Shown here piece by piece: positions 10,136 to 18,153 of a stretch of DNA of 64,000 bases. Position 1 is the first letter of the stretch. The number at the start of each line of letters is the position of its first letter. This DNA is from Chitinophaga sp. H8. GTDB lineage: Bacteria; Bacteroidota; Bacteroidia; Chitinophagales; Chitinophagaceae. A model generated the notes under the pieces. The model saw only the letters and a program-made list of their open reading frames with translations, did not search any database and was not told where the DNA came from. Position numbers and translations under genes: made by a program. The stretch is taken from positions 3,002,906-3,066,905 of the forward strand of contig NZ_JBEXAC010000002.1 in assembly GCF_040567655.1 (NCBI RefSeq), given 5' to 3'.

Positions 10136-10151
10136 GCTAAATCGATTCAGC
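10136..10151. promoter_or_regulatory. Putative autoregulatory LacI-type operator
   Basis: GCTAAATCGATTCAGC is a 16-bp palindrome around a central CG with one mismatched pair. It lies 7 bp upstream of the lacI-family start codon. It closely resembles the perfect site at 11401-11418 and the site at 17880-17893 (shared GCTAAA, central CG, AGC arms), so I read it as the regulator binding its own promoter region. Binding is inferred. Confidence 0.5.
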
Positions 10152-10158
10152 TAAATAT

Positions 10159-11208
10159 ATGAAGGGAATATCAATCAAAGATATAGCAACTCAGGCAGGT
10201 GTATCTCCTACAACTGTGTCATTTGTACTTAATGGGAAAGCAAAGGAAAAAAGAATAAGCGAGCATGTAAGCAGGAAAATTCAGAAAATTGCAGCCAAAC
10301 TCAAGTACAGGCCTAACCAGCTGGCCAGAGGATTACGTACAGGAAAAACCAAAACAATCGGTCTTATTGTTGAAGATATTGCTAATAGTTTTTTTGCCAG
10401 TGTGGCCAAAGTGGTAGAGGATGAAGCGGATAAATATGGATATAAGGTGCTGTATGGTAGCACGGAAGACAACGTGGAAAAGGCAAAAGGCTTGCTGGAG
10501 GTATTAAGGTACCGCCAGGTGGATGGTTATATTATTACCCCAACAAAGCACCTGGATAAGGAAATAGAGCTGCTGAAAGATACCAATAAACCAGTGGTGC
10601 TGATGGACCGTTACTTCCCTAATGTAAGTTCTCATTATGTTATAGTTGATAATTATGGTGGTGCTTATGCTGCTACTTCGCATCTGGTAAACCAGGGATA
10701 TAAAAAAATAGCGATTGTAACTACTACTTCTGATCAGATTCAGATGAAGGACCGGTTTGACGGATTTGCCGCGGCACTGAAGGATCATGGGGTTACGTTT
10801 AATAAAACAGTGGTTAAAAAAATCCCTTTTGAAATGGACCGGGCAGCGCTGGCGCAGGAAATAATTAAGTATCTGCAAAGCGTAAAAGGGCTGGACGCTA
10901 TCTTCTTTGCTACCAACTACCTGGGGATTTATGGGATTGAAAGTATCCGTTCACTTGGTTTACGTATTGGAGTGGATATCGGCGTTGTAAGTTTTGATGA
11001 CCTGGACCTGTTCCGGCTGCATAGCCCTTCTATTACATGTATAGCACAGCCAATCCAGGAAATGGGCCGGCAAATTGTAGGGCTGCTGATGAAGGAACTG
11101 AACCATTCTTCTTCCACCTCACAACATGTTGTTTTAACACCGGAGCTAATGATCAGGGAATCATCTTCGCGGCAGATAAATGCCAAAATTCCCGTAATGC
11201 TCCGGTAA
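10159..11208 (+). CDS. LacI-family transcriptional regulator
   Basis: 349 residues. The N-terminal HTH and hinge (about 4-60) read ISIKDIATQAGVSPTTVSFVLNG, then a YRPNQLARGLRTGKTKTIG hinge. A periplasmic-binding-protein-like sensor domain follows (about 62-340; IGLIVEDIANSFFASVAKVVE, VVLMDRYFP, GVVSFDDLDLFRLHSPSITC). The family represses sugar-uptake operons until an inducer binds. The nearby susC-susD pair (11928-16830) is on the same strand, and its leader carries a perfect palindromic operator. Candidate operators also lie at its own start and at 17880. The inducer is unknown. Confidence 0.94.
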   Translation: MKGISIKDIATQAGVSPTTVSFVLNGKAKEKRISEHVSRKIQKIAAKLKYRPNQLARGLRTGKTKTIGLIVEDIANSFFASVAKVVEDEADKYGYKVLYGSTEDNVEKAKGLLEVLRYRQVDGYIITPTKHLDKEIELLKDTNKPVVLMDRYFPNVSSHYVIVDNYGGAYAATSHLVNQGYKKIAIVTTTSDQIQMKDRFDGFAAALKDHGVTFNKTVVKKIPFEMDRAALAQEIIKYLQSVKGLDAIFFATNYLGIYGIESIRSLGLRIGVDIGVVSFDDLDLFRLHSPSITCIAQPIQEMGRQIVGLLMKELNHSSSTSQHVVLTPELMIRESSSRQINAKIPVMLR

Positions 11209-11306
11209 CCTAACCGGGGGATCATATACCTTTTCAGCAACACTGATCTTTTTTTAACAAAGATTAATTACGCTTTCACAAATGATCAAAAATAAATCAT
11301 CAAATA

Positions 11307-11338
11307 TTTGTCCATACTGAAAAGTTTCAATAAGTTTG
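11307..11338 (+). promoter_or_regulatory. Promoter of the LacI-controlled susC-susD operon
   Basis: TTTG (11307-11310) and TAAGTTTG (11331-11338) are separated by 20 nt, which is the Bacteroidota sigma-ABfr arrangement. Transcription should begin near 11345, giving a leader of about 580 nt before susC. The same TAAGTTTG element recurs at 17789 upstream of the matching operator. Confidence 0.6.
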
Positions 11339-11400
11339 AGTTAGAAAAAAGGACTTGTTTTGATCCTTGAAGGACCGCAGGTTCTTTTTTTAGAGTAAAA

Positions 11401-11418
11401 GGCTAAAACGTTTTAGCC
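11401..11418. promoter_or_regulatory. LacI-family operator (perfect palindrome)
   Basis: GGCTAAAACGTTTTAGCC is a perfect 18-bp palindrome with the central CG typical of LacI-family operators. It lies about 55-75 nt downstream of the expected transcription start, so the repressor may act as a roadblock. The lacI-family gene ends 192 nt upstream. A near-identical core is found at 17880-17893. Confidence 0.7.
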
Positions 11419-11927
11419 CTGTCAGCACACTTGTTATTGTTAGAAAGCTTGTTATTCGGCGTATCAACCAAAGAGGAACAGTCAATTACTTCTTATTTAT
11501 GCTTATGAACGTTGTACAGGAAAGTCTGTAATGGCCGTTATGATAAGCCAGCAGCGCAGTAAAGTACCGGTAGTTTTACATATCACAATTACTTATTAAA
11601 AACACAGTGAACAAATGAAAGATCGCTATCATCTGAAGTTGCGCATCTTTTAATACCAGTTAGCTAAGTTAAGTGGCTAACTGCCCGACCTTTTTATGGT
11701 ACAGTGAACAATGAAATTAATCGCCGTAAAACGGTACCGGGAGTGGTATGTCCACTGTATTATTGCTGAAGATGCGCGGATGTATAAGGTCTGCAAGTAA
11801 AGAAACATTCAACCAAAAATCGATGTTGCGGGTAAATGAACACCAGCTGCTGCAGCTGTTGGTATTCATGATGATGTTGCCTGCCAATTATTCAACCTAC
11901 AAGTATTCATCTCAAAAACAGTGAACA
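11419..11927 (+). promoter_or_regulatory. Long susC leader with a chain of tiny ORFs and repeated start contexts
   Basis: There is no conventional gene in this 509-nt stretch. It holds five tiny ORFs in a row: 11505-11531 (8 aa), 11531-11599 (22 aa, overlapping the previous one as TAATG), 11615-11653 (12 aa), 11711-11800 (29 aa, begins MKLIAVKRYREWY) and 11823-11924 (33 aa, ends 3 nt before susC). The context ACAGTGAACA(A)ATGAA occurs three times: at 11604 before the 12-aa ORF, at 11701 before the 29-aa ORF, and at 11918 before susC itself. A hairpin followed by a T-run lies at 11657-11695. The leader may control susC by translation or attenuation, or may be the debris of duplicated gene starts; the sequence cannot decide. 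Confidence 0.4.
11657..11695 (+). terminator. Hairpin with T-run in the susC leader (possible attenuator)
   Basis: An 8-bp perfect stem CAGTTAGC (11657-11664) / GCTAACTG (11676-11683) with an 11-nt loop is followed by CCCGACC and TTTTT (11691-11695). The 7-nt gap before the T-run makes it a weak intrinsic terminator at best. It sits between the 12-aa and 29-aa ORFs of the leader. Confidence 0.3.
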
Positions 11928-14900
11928 ATGAAAAGAACGCTACAAGTATGCGCGGTTCTTTTTCTCCTGTGCTGTCAAACCATTTTGGCACAGGAGAAAA
12001 GGACTGTTACGGGAACCGTGCAGGATGAAATGGGAACTCCATTATTGGGAGTGAGTGTACAGGAAAAAGGCACCACCAATGGTGTATTGTCTGCTACAGA
12101 CGGTTCTTATAAGTTACGGGTATCTCCGAATGCCACTTTGATTTTTTCGTTTATTGGATATGTAAAACAGGAAATCGCCATAGGCAGCAGGAACACGGTG
12201 GCTATCCAACTGGCAGCAGACACCAAAGGATTGAGTGAAGTAGTAGTAACGGCATTGGGTATTAAGAAAGACAGACGCAAACTGGGATATGCAATATCTA
12301 CCGTGTCGGGAGAAGATATCATCAAAGCATCTCCTACCAACTTTGCTTCTGCTTTATATGGAAGAGCGGCAGGCGTAAGAATCCAGTCGGCTCCGGGTGG
12401 TGGAACCAGTGCAGTCACTATCAAAATCAGGGGACTCAATTCCATCAATGGCGATAACCAGCCGCTTATTGTTGTGGATGGGGTGCCAATACGTAATGAT
12501 ATTGTTAATAATGATGGTTATTGGGCAGATACCAGGATACGTGGTAATAGCCTGCTGGATATTAATCCGGATAATATTGCAGACATTAATATCCTGAAGG
12601 GAGCTGCTGCCACTGCATTGTATGGGTCAAGCGGAAGCAATGGCGTAGTAATGATCACTACTAAATCAGGTACTATGCGTGGTGGTTTAGGGATTGATTT
12701 TAATTATTCCTATGGTGTGGAAAAAGTTGGGGTAACACCTGATATGCAATCTACCTATGGCCCTGGTTACGACAGGGCAACGAACAAATCCAGTTTCGGA
12801 TCAGACGATGATGGTTGGATCAATATGGGAACTATCGATGGTAAAAATGCAGTAAGACCCATATTTCGTGCCTATGGACAGTTTGGGCCGAAGTTCGATG
12901 GACGGGAAATATACTATTGGGATGGTAGTTTCAGAAAATATATAGGGCATACAGATAACTGGAAAAAGTTTTATCAGGATGGTTATAGTTCTATTGCTAA
13001 TGTGGCAGTTTCCAATGCTACGGACAAGCTGAACTACCGTTTTTCTTATACCAGAAATGATTATAAAGGGGTACAGATAGGAGGAAAGCAGAGCAAAAAC
13101 ACTTTTAACTTCAATAGTACCTATAAAGTAAATTCCAAGGTAAGCACAGACATTGTTGTTTCATACATCAATGAATCAGTGCATAACCGCCCGGAACAGA
13201 TTAACCGTATTACTGCAAACTATGGTGGTTTTTTTAGCCCTGCTGATTATATGGATGTGTACTTCAACAAGTATAAAACCACCAAAGGGTATAAGTGGGT
13301 AAAGTATGATGATACTGCTAAAGATCCGGAAGAAGCCCTGAAATATAATATCCGGGCTTATGACTTTATGGACTTTTTGTGGAAGCAACTGGAAAACAGT
13401 TATGATGAGAAATCAAACCGTATGTTAGCCAGTGTTACCCTGAATTATGAAATAGTTAAAGGCCTGAAATTCCGGGGTAGAATAGGGGATGATTTTACCG
13501 GATACACCTCTCAGAATAAGAGCAGGGCGGAATACCCATTGTCTTTTGGAGAATCCGGCTCATTTGGTACTAACAGCAATCAGTATAACATTGTGTATGG
13601 CGACCTCTTACTTTCCTATAATAAAGAAATCAGCACCAACTTCGGGTTTAATGCAAGTGTTGGATACCAGGCCCGCCGCGAAGAAAACAGGTTTGTTGGA
13701 ATAAGTACCGCCGGCGGACTAACACAGGAAAACTGGTTCAGCCTGAATGCGTCTAAAAATACGATTGATGCCTCCGGTACTAAAAGACAATCTTTCCAGC
13801 AGGATGGGCTATTTGGTATACTGGGAGTTGACTTCAGGAACTTCCTGTTTCTGGAAGGAACCGGACGTTACGAAAGATCATCCACACTGGCTCCAGGCAA
13901 TAACAGCTACTTTTATCCCAGTGTAAGTGCTTCTCTCGAGTTGACCAAGGCCTTACAATTGCCACGCTTTGTTGACTATAGTAAACTACGGCTCTCTTAT
14001 GGCGGAGTAGCTTCCTCACCGGGCATCTATGCAGCCAATATTGTATATACCGGTTATACGCTGAACGGGGTACCTGCTTTATTGCCGCAGAGCTCTTATG
14101 GTAACAACGACCTTAAACCCGAACGTAAACATGAAGTGGAAGTAGGATGGGAAACCAGGATGTTTAATAATCGTTTTGGCTTTGATGTGTCTTACTATAA
14201 TAATACGATTAAGGGGCAGATTATTAACCTTACTGTACCATCCAGTACAGGCGCTAATTCTATCTGGAAGAATGTGGGCGATCTGAATAATTATGGTATA
14301 GAGCTGGCCATTAATGGTACACCTGTCAGCGGACGGAATTTTGACTGGAACCTTCGTGGAACGCTGGGGTATAATAAGAATAAATTAAAGAGCCTGACAC
14401 CGGGACTGGACAGACTTGTACTGTCTAATGTAGATAACGGATCACTGTTGGTAACTGCTGAAGTAGGTAGCGTTGCAGGTGATATTATGGGGTATAAACG
14501 TTTAAAAAATGCGCAGGGACAATATGTAGTGGATGCAGATGGCTACTATGTTATTGACTTTGACCACCAGGTGAAGATGGGAAACATTCAACCGGATTTA
14601 ACCGGAGGGCTGAGCAATAGTTTACGGTATAAGAATTTCAATCTGGACTTCCTGCTGGATTTCCGTTGGGGAGGTCAGATTATATCTACTTCCAATTTTT
14701 ACGGCATAGGAGCAGGAATGTTTAACAGTACTTTGTGGGGACGTGATGCTGCACATGGTGGGTTACCATATTATGTAGATGCAGATGGCAAAAATGTGCT
14801 GATCACTGCGCAGCAACCTGCCCCATCCGGCGCAAAAGTATATAATGATGGGGTGATCATCGATGGTGTTACGGCAGATGGGAAAAAGAATGAAACGGTG

Positions 14901-15239
14901 CTGGAAGCCGCTAACTATTACCTCGGCACCTACAGCTGGGGGGCATGGCCCGGATCAGGTTCTACCAATGCATATGAAGGCGCTATATTCGACAATAACT
15001 ATATTAAATTCCGTGAGCTGTCATTAAATTATACGTTACCGGTAAAACTTTCTACCAAAATAAAAATGCAGCATCTGACTGTTGGGGTTTTTGGAAGAAA
15101 CCTGTTTTACCTGTATAAATCTGTACCCAACCTTGATCCGGAAGTGGGAGTAGGATCCAGCTTTGTAAGCCAGGCGGTAGAAGCTGGTACTACAGCGGCA
15201 TCCCGTACAATGGGAGTGAACCTCAGGTTGAGTTTTTAA
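11928..15239 (+). CDS. SusC/RagA-type TonB-dependent outer-membrane transporter (no STN domain)
   Basis: 1103 residues: signal peptide (about 1-22, ending ILAQ), CarboxypepD-regulatory-like domain (about 24-100, VTGTVQDEMGTPLLGVSV), TonB plug (about 105-250, with LIVVDGVPI and INILKGAAATALYGSSGSNGV), and a long beta-barrel ending LRLSF. Because it lacks STN, regulation should not go through FecR/ECF sigma. That agrees with the LacI-family gene upstream and the operator in its leader. The start is preceded by ACAGTGAACA, a context seen twice more in the leader. It forms an operon with the susD gene 25 nt downstream. No hydrolase lies in the operon, so the substrate cannot be guessed. Confidence 0.95.
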   Translation: MKRTLQVCAVLFLLCCQTILAQEKRTVTGTVQDEMGTPLLGVSVQEKGTTNGVLSATDGSYKLRVSPNATLIFSFIGYVKQEIAIGSRNTVAIQLAADTKGLSEVVVTALGIKKDRRKLGYAISTVSGEDIIKASPTNFASALYGRAAGVRIQSAPGGGTSAVTIKIRGLNSINGDNQPLIVVDGVPIRNDIVNNDGYWADTRIRGNSLLDINPDNIADINILKGAAATALYGSSGSNGVVMITTKSGTMRGGLGIDFNYSYGVEKVGVTPDMQSTYGPGYDRATNKSSFGSDDDGWINMGTIDGKNAVRPIFRAYGQFGPKFDGREIYYWDGSFRKYIGHTDNWKKFYQDGYSSIANVAVSNATDKLNYRFSYTRNDYKGVQIGGKQSKNTFNFNSTYKVNSKVSTDIVVSYINESVHNRPEQINRITANYGGFFSPADYMDVYFNKYKTTKGYKWVKYDDTAKDPEEALKYNIRAYDFMDFLWKQLENSYDEKSNRMLASVTLNYEIVKGLKFRGRIGDDFTGYTSQNKSRAEYPLSFGESGSFGTNSNQYNIVYGDLLLSYNKEISTNFGFNASVGYQARREENRFVGISTAGGLTQENWFSLNASKNTIDASGTKRQSFQQDGLFGILGVDFRNFLFLEGTGRYERSSTLAPGNNSYFYPSVSASLELTKALQLPRFVDYSKLRLSYGGVASSPGIYAANIVYTGYTLNGVPALLPQSSYGNNDLKPERKHEVEVGWETRMFNNRFGFDVSYYNNTIKGQIINLTVPSSTGANSIWKNVGDLNNYGIELAINGTPVSGRNFDWNLRGTLGYNKNKLKSLTPGLDRLVLSNVDNGSLLVTAEVGSVAGDIMGYKRLKNAQGQYVVDADGYYVIDFDHQVKMGNIQPDLTGGLSNSLRYKNFNLDFLLDFRWGGQIISTSNFYGIGAGMFNSTLWGRDAAHGGLPYYVDADGKNVLITAQQPAPSGAKVYNDGVIIDGVTADGKKNETVLEAANYYLGTYSWGAWPGSGSTNAYEGAIFDNNYIKFRELSLNYTLPVKLSTKIKMQHLTVGVFGRNLFYLYKSVPNLDPEVGVGSSFVSQAVEAGTTAASRTMGVNLRLSF

Positions 15240-15264
15240 TTGATCAGCTTTAAAATTGAGAAAA

Positions 15265-16830
15265 ATGAAAAAGTATATTGTAATACTAGTAACAGCGATT
15301 ATAGCGGGTGGTGGTTTTTCGGCCTGTAAAAAATCCCAGTTTGATGAGCGGTATTATGATCCTGAAAAAACAACCAATGCCACTATAGACGGGTTATATA
15401 GCGGGTTGTTTAAAAACAGGCGTATCATACCGAATTATTGGAACCTGTATACATTTATAGCACCGCAAATAGGCCGGTATACACAAACGGTTGGTTTTGC
15501 AGGTACTAACCGGATGTATGAACAGGCGGTCAACTATACGCAGGACCGGTGGAATGATTTTTACACATCACCAGGTTCTAACTTTGCAGGTCCCATTGCA
15601 TCTTTCAGAGAAATAGAGAAGAAATACAATGCACTGACCACAGATGCTGATAAGCAGGGTTACCTATTGTTTTTAGAAACAGCCCGCATTTTTGTATTGG
15701 ACCAGGCCACACAAATGGTAGATTTCTGGGGAGATATTCCCTTTTCTTCTGCAGGATTATTGAATGCTACAGGTTCACTGACATTGGCTAAGTACGATAA
15801 AGGCCAGGATGTATATGACACTGCTTTGTCGAGTCTGAAACGGATCAGCGACTACCTGGCTACGGCCCAGCCGGAACAGTTTTATCTGAACAAGCTGGCT
15901 AAACAGGATTTTGTGCTGGGAGGTAATCTGATGAAATGGCGTAAGTATTGTAACTCCTTGCTATTACGTTTGGCAATGCGTATTTCCAATAAAGATGAAA
16001 ATAAAGCAAAAAGTATTGTACAAACCATTTTGAGTAACCCTACGCAGTATCCCCTGATAGATAATGTGGGAGAGAATGTGCAGATTGTGGCCAAAGGGCC
16101 GGATTTGTTATCTACGGATATGCGGGAAGGGATAGGCAATAATCCTGCTCCGGGTTATATGCTGGATTCTTTGATGAAGCCATCGGGAGATCCCAGATTA
16201 CGGGTGTTTTTTGCTAAGAATAAAACCGGCGAATACTTTGGAGTGCCGTTGTCATGGGACGGAGGTCGCCAGACGGATTCCATTGCTTCCGGTTTTGTTT
16301 CCCGCATTGACTCTGTGACGTTTGTCCGGAATGAGTATTTTCCTGGCATCATCTTAACTGCTGCTGAAGTAAGTTTTTGTAAAGCAGAGGCTTATGAAAG
16401 ATGGGGCGGAGGGGCTGCAAAGGATGCCTATGAAGCAGGAATCCGGCAGTCTGTTGCCTATTATTTTTATATCAATGGGCTAAGCAAATTTGGCTCCCCT
16501 GCGGCGGCGGCTACTGATCTGGAAATCGATCATATGCTGGCCAGCACAAAGGTGCTTTATACAGGCAGTAAGGAAGAGAAACTGAATAAGATCGGCTTGC
16601 AAAAATGGGTGGATTTTGGAGTGATGATGTGCCCTCAGTCATGGGCTGAAATGAGAAGGAGTGGTTATCCCAAATTATTTTTTCCGAAGGATGTCGGCAC
16701 CACCACCATGCCTACTCCTCCGCTCAGGTTACTATATCCTGATAAGGAACGTACGCTGAATGCGGAAAACTTCGCTGCGGTAGCGGCGCAGGATGGTGCA
16801 TACAACAAAATCTTCTGGCAGGTGCAATAA
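15265..16830 (+). CDS. SusD/RagB-family nutrient-binding lipoprotein
   Basis: 521 residues from the ATG at 15265; an in-frame TTG at 15256 would add only three. The lipoprotein signal MKKYIVILVTAIIAGGGFSAC ends at the lipidated Cys. SusD-like features include the N-terminal FDERYYDPEKTTNATIDGLYSGLF block, a helical core (FLETARIFVLDQATQMVDFWGDIPF), and a C-terminal block (GLQKWVDFGVMMCPQSWAEMRRSGYPKLFFP) matching that of the SusD at 2045-3643. It is the surface partner of the preceding SusC, and the operon ends at a terminator 29 nt downstream. Confidence 0.93.
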   Translation: MKKYIVILVTAIIAGGGFSACKKSQFDERYYDPEKTTNATIDGLYSGLFKNRRIIPNYWNLYTFIAPQIGRYTQTVGFAGTNRMYEQAVNYTQDRWNDFYTSPGSNFAGPIASFREIEKKYNALTTDADKQGYLLFLETARIFVLDQATQMVDFWGDIPFSSAGLLNATGSLTLAKYDKGQDVYDTALSSLKRISDYLATAQPEQFYLNKLAKQDFVLGGNLMKWRKYCNSLLLRLAMRISNKDENKAKSIVQTILSNPTQYPLIDNVGENVQIVAKGPDLLSTDMREGIGNNPAPGYMLDSLMKPSGDPRLRVFFAKNKTGEYFGVPLSWDGGRQTDSIASGFVSRIDSVTFVRNEYFPGIILTAAEVSFCKAEAYERWGGGAAKDAYEAGIRQSVAYYFYINGLSKFGSPAAAATDLEIDHMLASTKVLYTGSKEEKLNKIGLQKWVDFGVMMCPQSWAEMRRSGYPKLFFPKDVGTTTMPTPPLRLLYPDKERTLNAENFAAVAAQDGAYNKIFWQVQ

Positions 16831-16858
16831 TAATCCGGCGGAGGGCTAAATAGTGAAA

Positions 16859-16893
16859 GGGGATGTCTTTTACCGGAAAGACACCCCCTTTTT
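16859..16893 (+). terminator. Intrinsic terminator of the susC-susD operon
   Basis: GGGG-A-TGTCTTT pairs with AAAGACACCCC (one bulged A), followed by TTTTT at 16889-16893. It lies directly after the susD stop. Confidence 0.8.
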
Positions 16894-16961
16894 ATGATTT
16901 TTACGGATTGGCTAAAAAACAGTATTTTTAGGATATGTAGTTGCGATTAAATTAATACCCA

Positions 16962-17684
16962 ATGAAAAAGCTAGCCCTCTTCCTGTTATTCATTCCAGTA
17001 TTCTCATCCCTGCATGCACAGGATACCACCAATGCAAATTTTATGCGCATAGCTGATATCCTTACTAATTTTGAACGTTCCGCCACCTTTTTCTCTGCGA
17101 TCACTTTTCAGCCAAGGGAAAATACCAAAGGTACCCCTTATCTTTTTGAGCAATGGACTGCTATGACGCTGGACTCCATGGGCAATAAGAAAGTAGCACG
17201 CTCTGTGGTATATCAGGCCAATTTTGACCAACAGAAACAACAGGTCATCATAAAAGCCGGAGAGGAAAAAGCTTATGCTCCTGATCTCAAAGATGTGCAG
17301 GCTTTCCATTTTAAAAATGGAGATACCACTTATCGATATGTAAACCTGCTGGCAGATGGAAAAGGGAGATATATGCAAATGCTGGTAACCGGTGATTATA
17401 GTTTACTGAAAGATGTAAATGTGGAGCTGCGCCGGGCAGATTATGTGAATAATGGTATTATTGAAAGAGGAAATAATTTTGACCAGTACATCAAGAAAAA
17501 TACCTACTACCTGCATGGTCAAAACCTCAATAAAAAAGTAGCATTAAAAGAAAAAGACTTTTTGAAAGCATTACCTGCCGGTCAGGCAAAAGAGGCTGCT
17601 GCCTGGTTAAAAAATAATAATGGGGCATTTGATGAGATGGCAGCTGTTCACTTGATTTCTTTTTTGAATGAAAAGAAAAATTGA
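16962..17684 (+). CDS. Secreted protein of unknown function
   Basis: 240 residues with a clear signal peptide (MKKLALFLLFIPVFSSLHAQ, cleaved before DTTNAN). The mature part is mixed alpha/beta with FERSATFFSAITFQPRENTKG early on, a repeated beta pattern (KQQVIIKAGEEKAYAPDL, RYMQMLVTGDYSLLKD) and a Lys-rich C-terminal third. I recognise no family and see no catalytic motif. It lies after the terminator of the susC-susD operon and so may have its own promoter, though none was recognised. It is probably periplasmic. Confidence 0.75.
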   Translation: MKKLALFLLFIPVFSSLHAQDTTNANFMRIADILTNFERSATFFSAITFQPRENTKGTPYLFEQWTAMTLDSMGNKKVARSVVYQANFDQQKQQVIIKAGEEKAYAPDLKDVQAFHFKNGDTTYRYVNLLADGKGRYMQMLVTGDYSLLKDVNVELRRADYVNNGIIERGNNFDQYIKKNTYYLHGQNLNKKVALKEKDFLKALPAGQAKEAAAWLKNNNGAFDEMAAVHLISFLNEKKN

Positions 17685-17788
17685 TACAACCCCTGTAAAT
17701 ATAACAGCTACTTAACTTCGCCGGTTTTTTATTAGCCCGTTATTTAATGGGAGAAAATTTTTTTTCTCACCTTCTAATAATATTTTCT

Positions 17789-17796
17789 TAAGTTTG
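17789..17796 (+). promoter_or_regulatory. Promoter -7 element of an apparently geneless unit
   Basis: TAAGTTTG fits the Bacteroidota TAnnTTTG element and is identical to that of the LacI-controlled susC promoter at 11331. The upstream -33 region is poor (TTTC 22 nt away). Confidence 0.4.
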
Positions 17797-17802
17797 AAAC
17801 CA

Positions 17803-18069
17803 TAATTTTTATCGTGATAAACTTGTAGTGTGAAGAGAATGTGTGAAGTGGGAATGCAGGTTTTTTTTAGAATAATTAGCTAAAACGTTTTAGTACTACT
17901 ATTTAGCACGTGTCAATTGTTTCCCGTTCACTTGTTATAAACTAAATTTAAAGGGAGTAGGGTGTAGATAATTGTTACCCGGCCACATCACCATATTACT
18001 GTTGTGGTAAAAGCATTAGCAGGAAACCACTGTCGGAAATTGTTAACGAAGAAACAATGCTTATGAGAA
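17803..18069 (+). ncRNA. Candidate LacI-controlled small RNA or relic leader
   Basis: A promoter-like TAAGTTTG (17789) and a LacI-type operator (17880-17893) precede a strong terminator (18070-18098), with no convincing ORF between them. A transcript of about 290 nt is predicted, including the terminator hairpin. The upstream block matches the susC promoter block in order: TAAGTTTGA, ACTTGT, GCAGGTT plus a T-run and AGA, then GCTAAAACGTTTTAG. Near the 3' end AACAATGCTTATGAG looks like a decayed gene start. It could be a regulated sRNA or what remains of a duplicated susC promoter region. No expression evidence exists here. Confidence 0.3.
17880..17893. promoter_or_regulatory. Second LacI-family operator core
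   Basis: CTAAAACGTTTTAG is a perfect 14-bp palindrome identical to the core of the operator at 11401-11418. The conserved flanks (GCAGG, T-run and AGA upstream) extend the match. It lies more than 6 kb from the lacI-family gene in a gap without a gene on the same strand. Confidence 0.6.
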
Positions 18070-18098
18070 AAAAACTCCGGTATATACCGGAGTTTTTT
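18070..18098. terminator. Bidirectional intrinsic terminator downstream of mutS
   Basis: ACTCCGGTAT/ATACCGGAGT (18074-18093) is a perfect 20-bp palindrome flanked by an A-run on the left and a T-run on the right. It can therefore end mutS transcripts (minus) and any plus-strand transcript from 17789. Confidence 0.85.
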
Positions 18099-18153
18099 AT
18101 ATGGTGTATTTTCAGCTTGCAGAGAAAGAAAATGCTGTTATCACACTGCCTGA

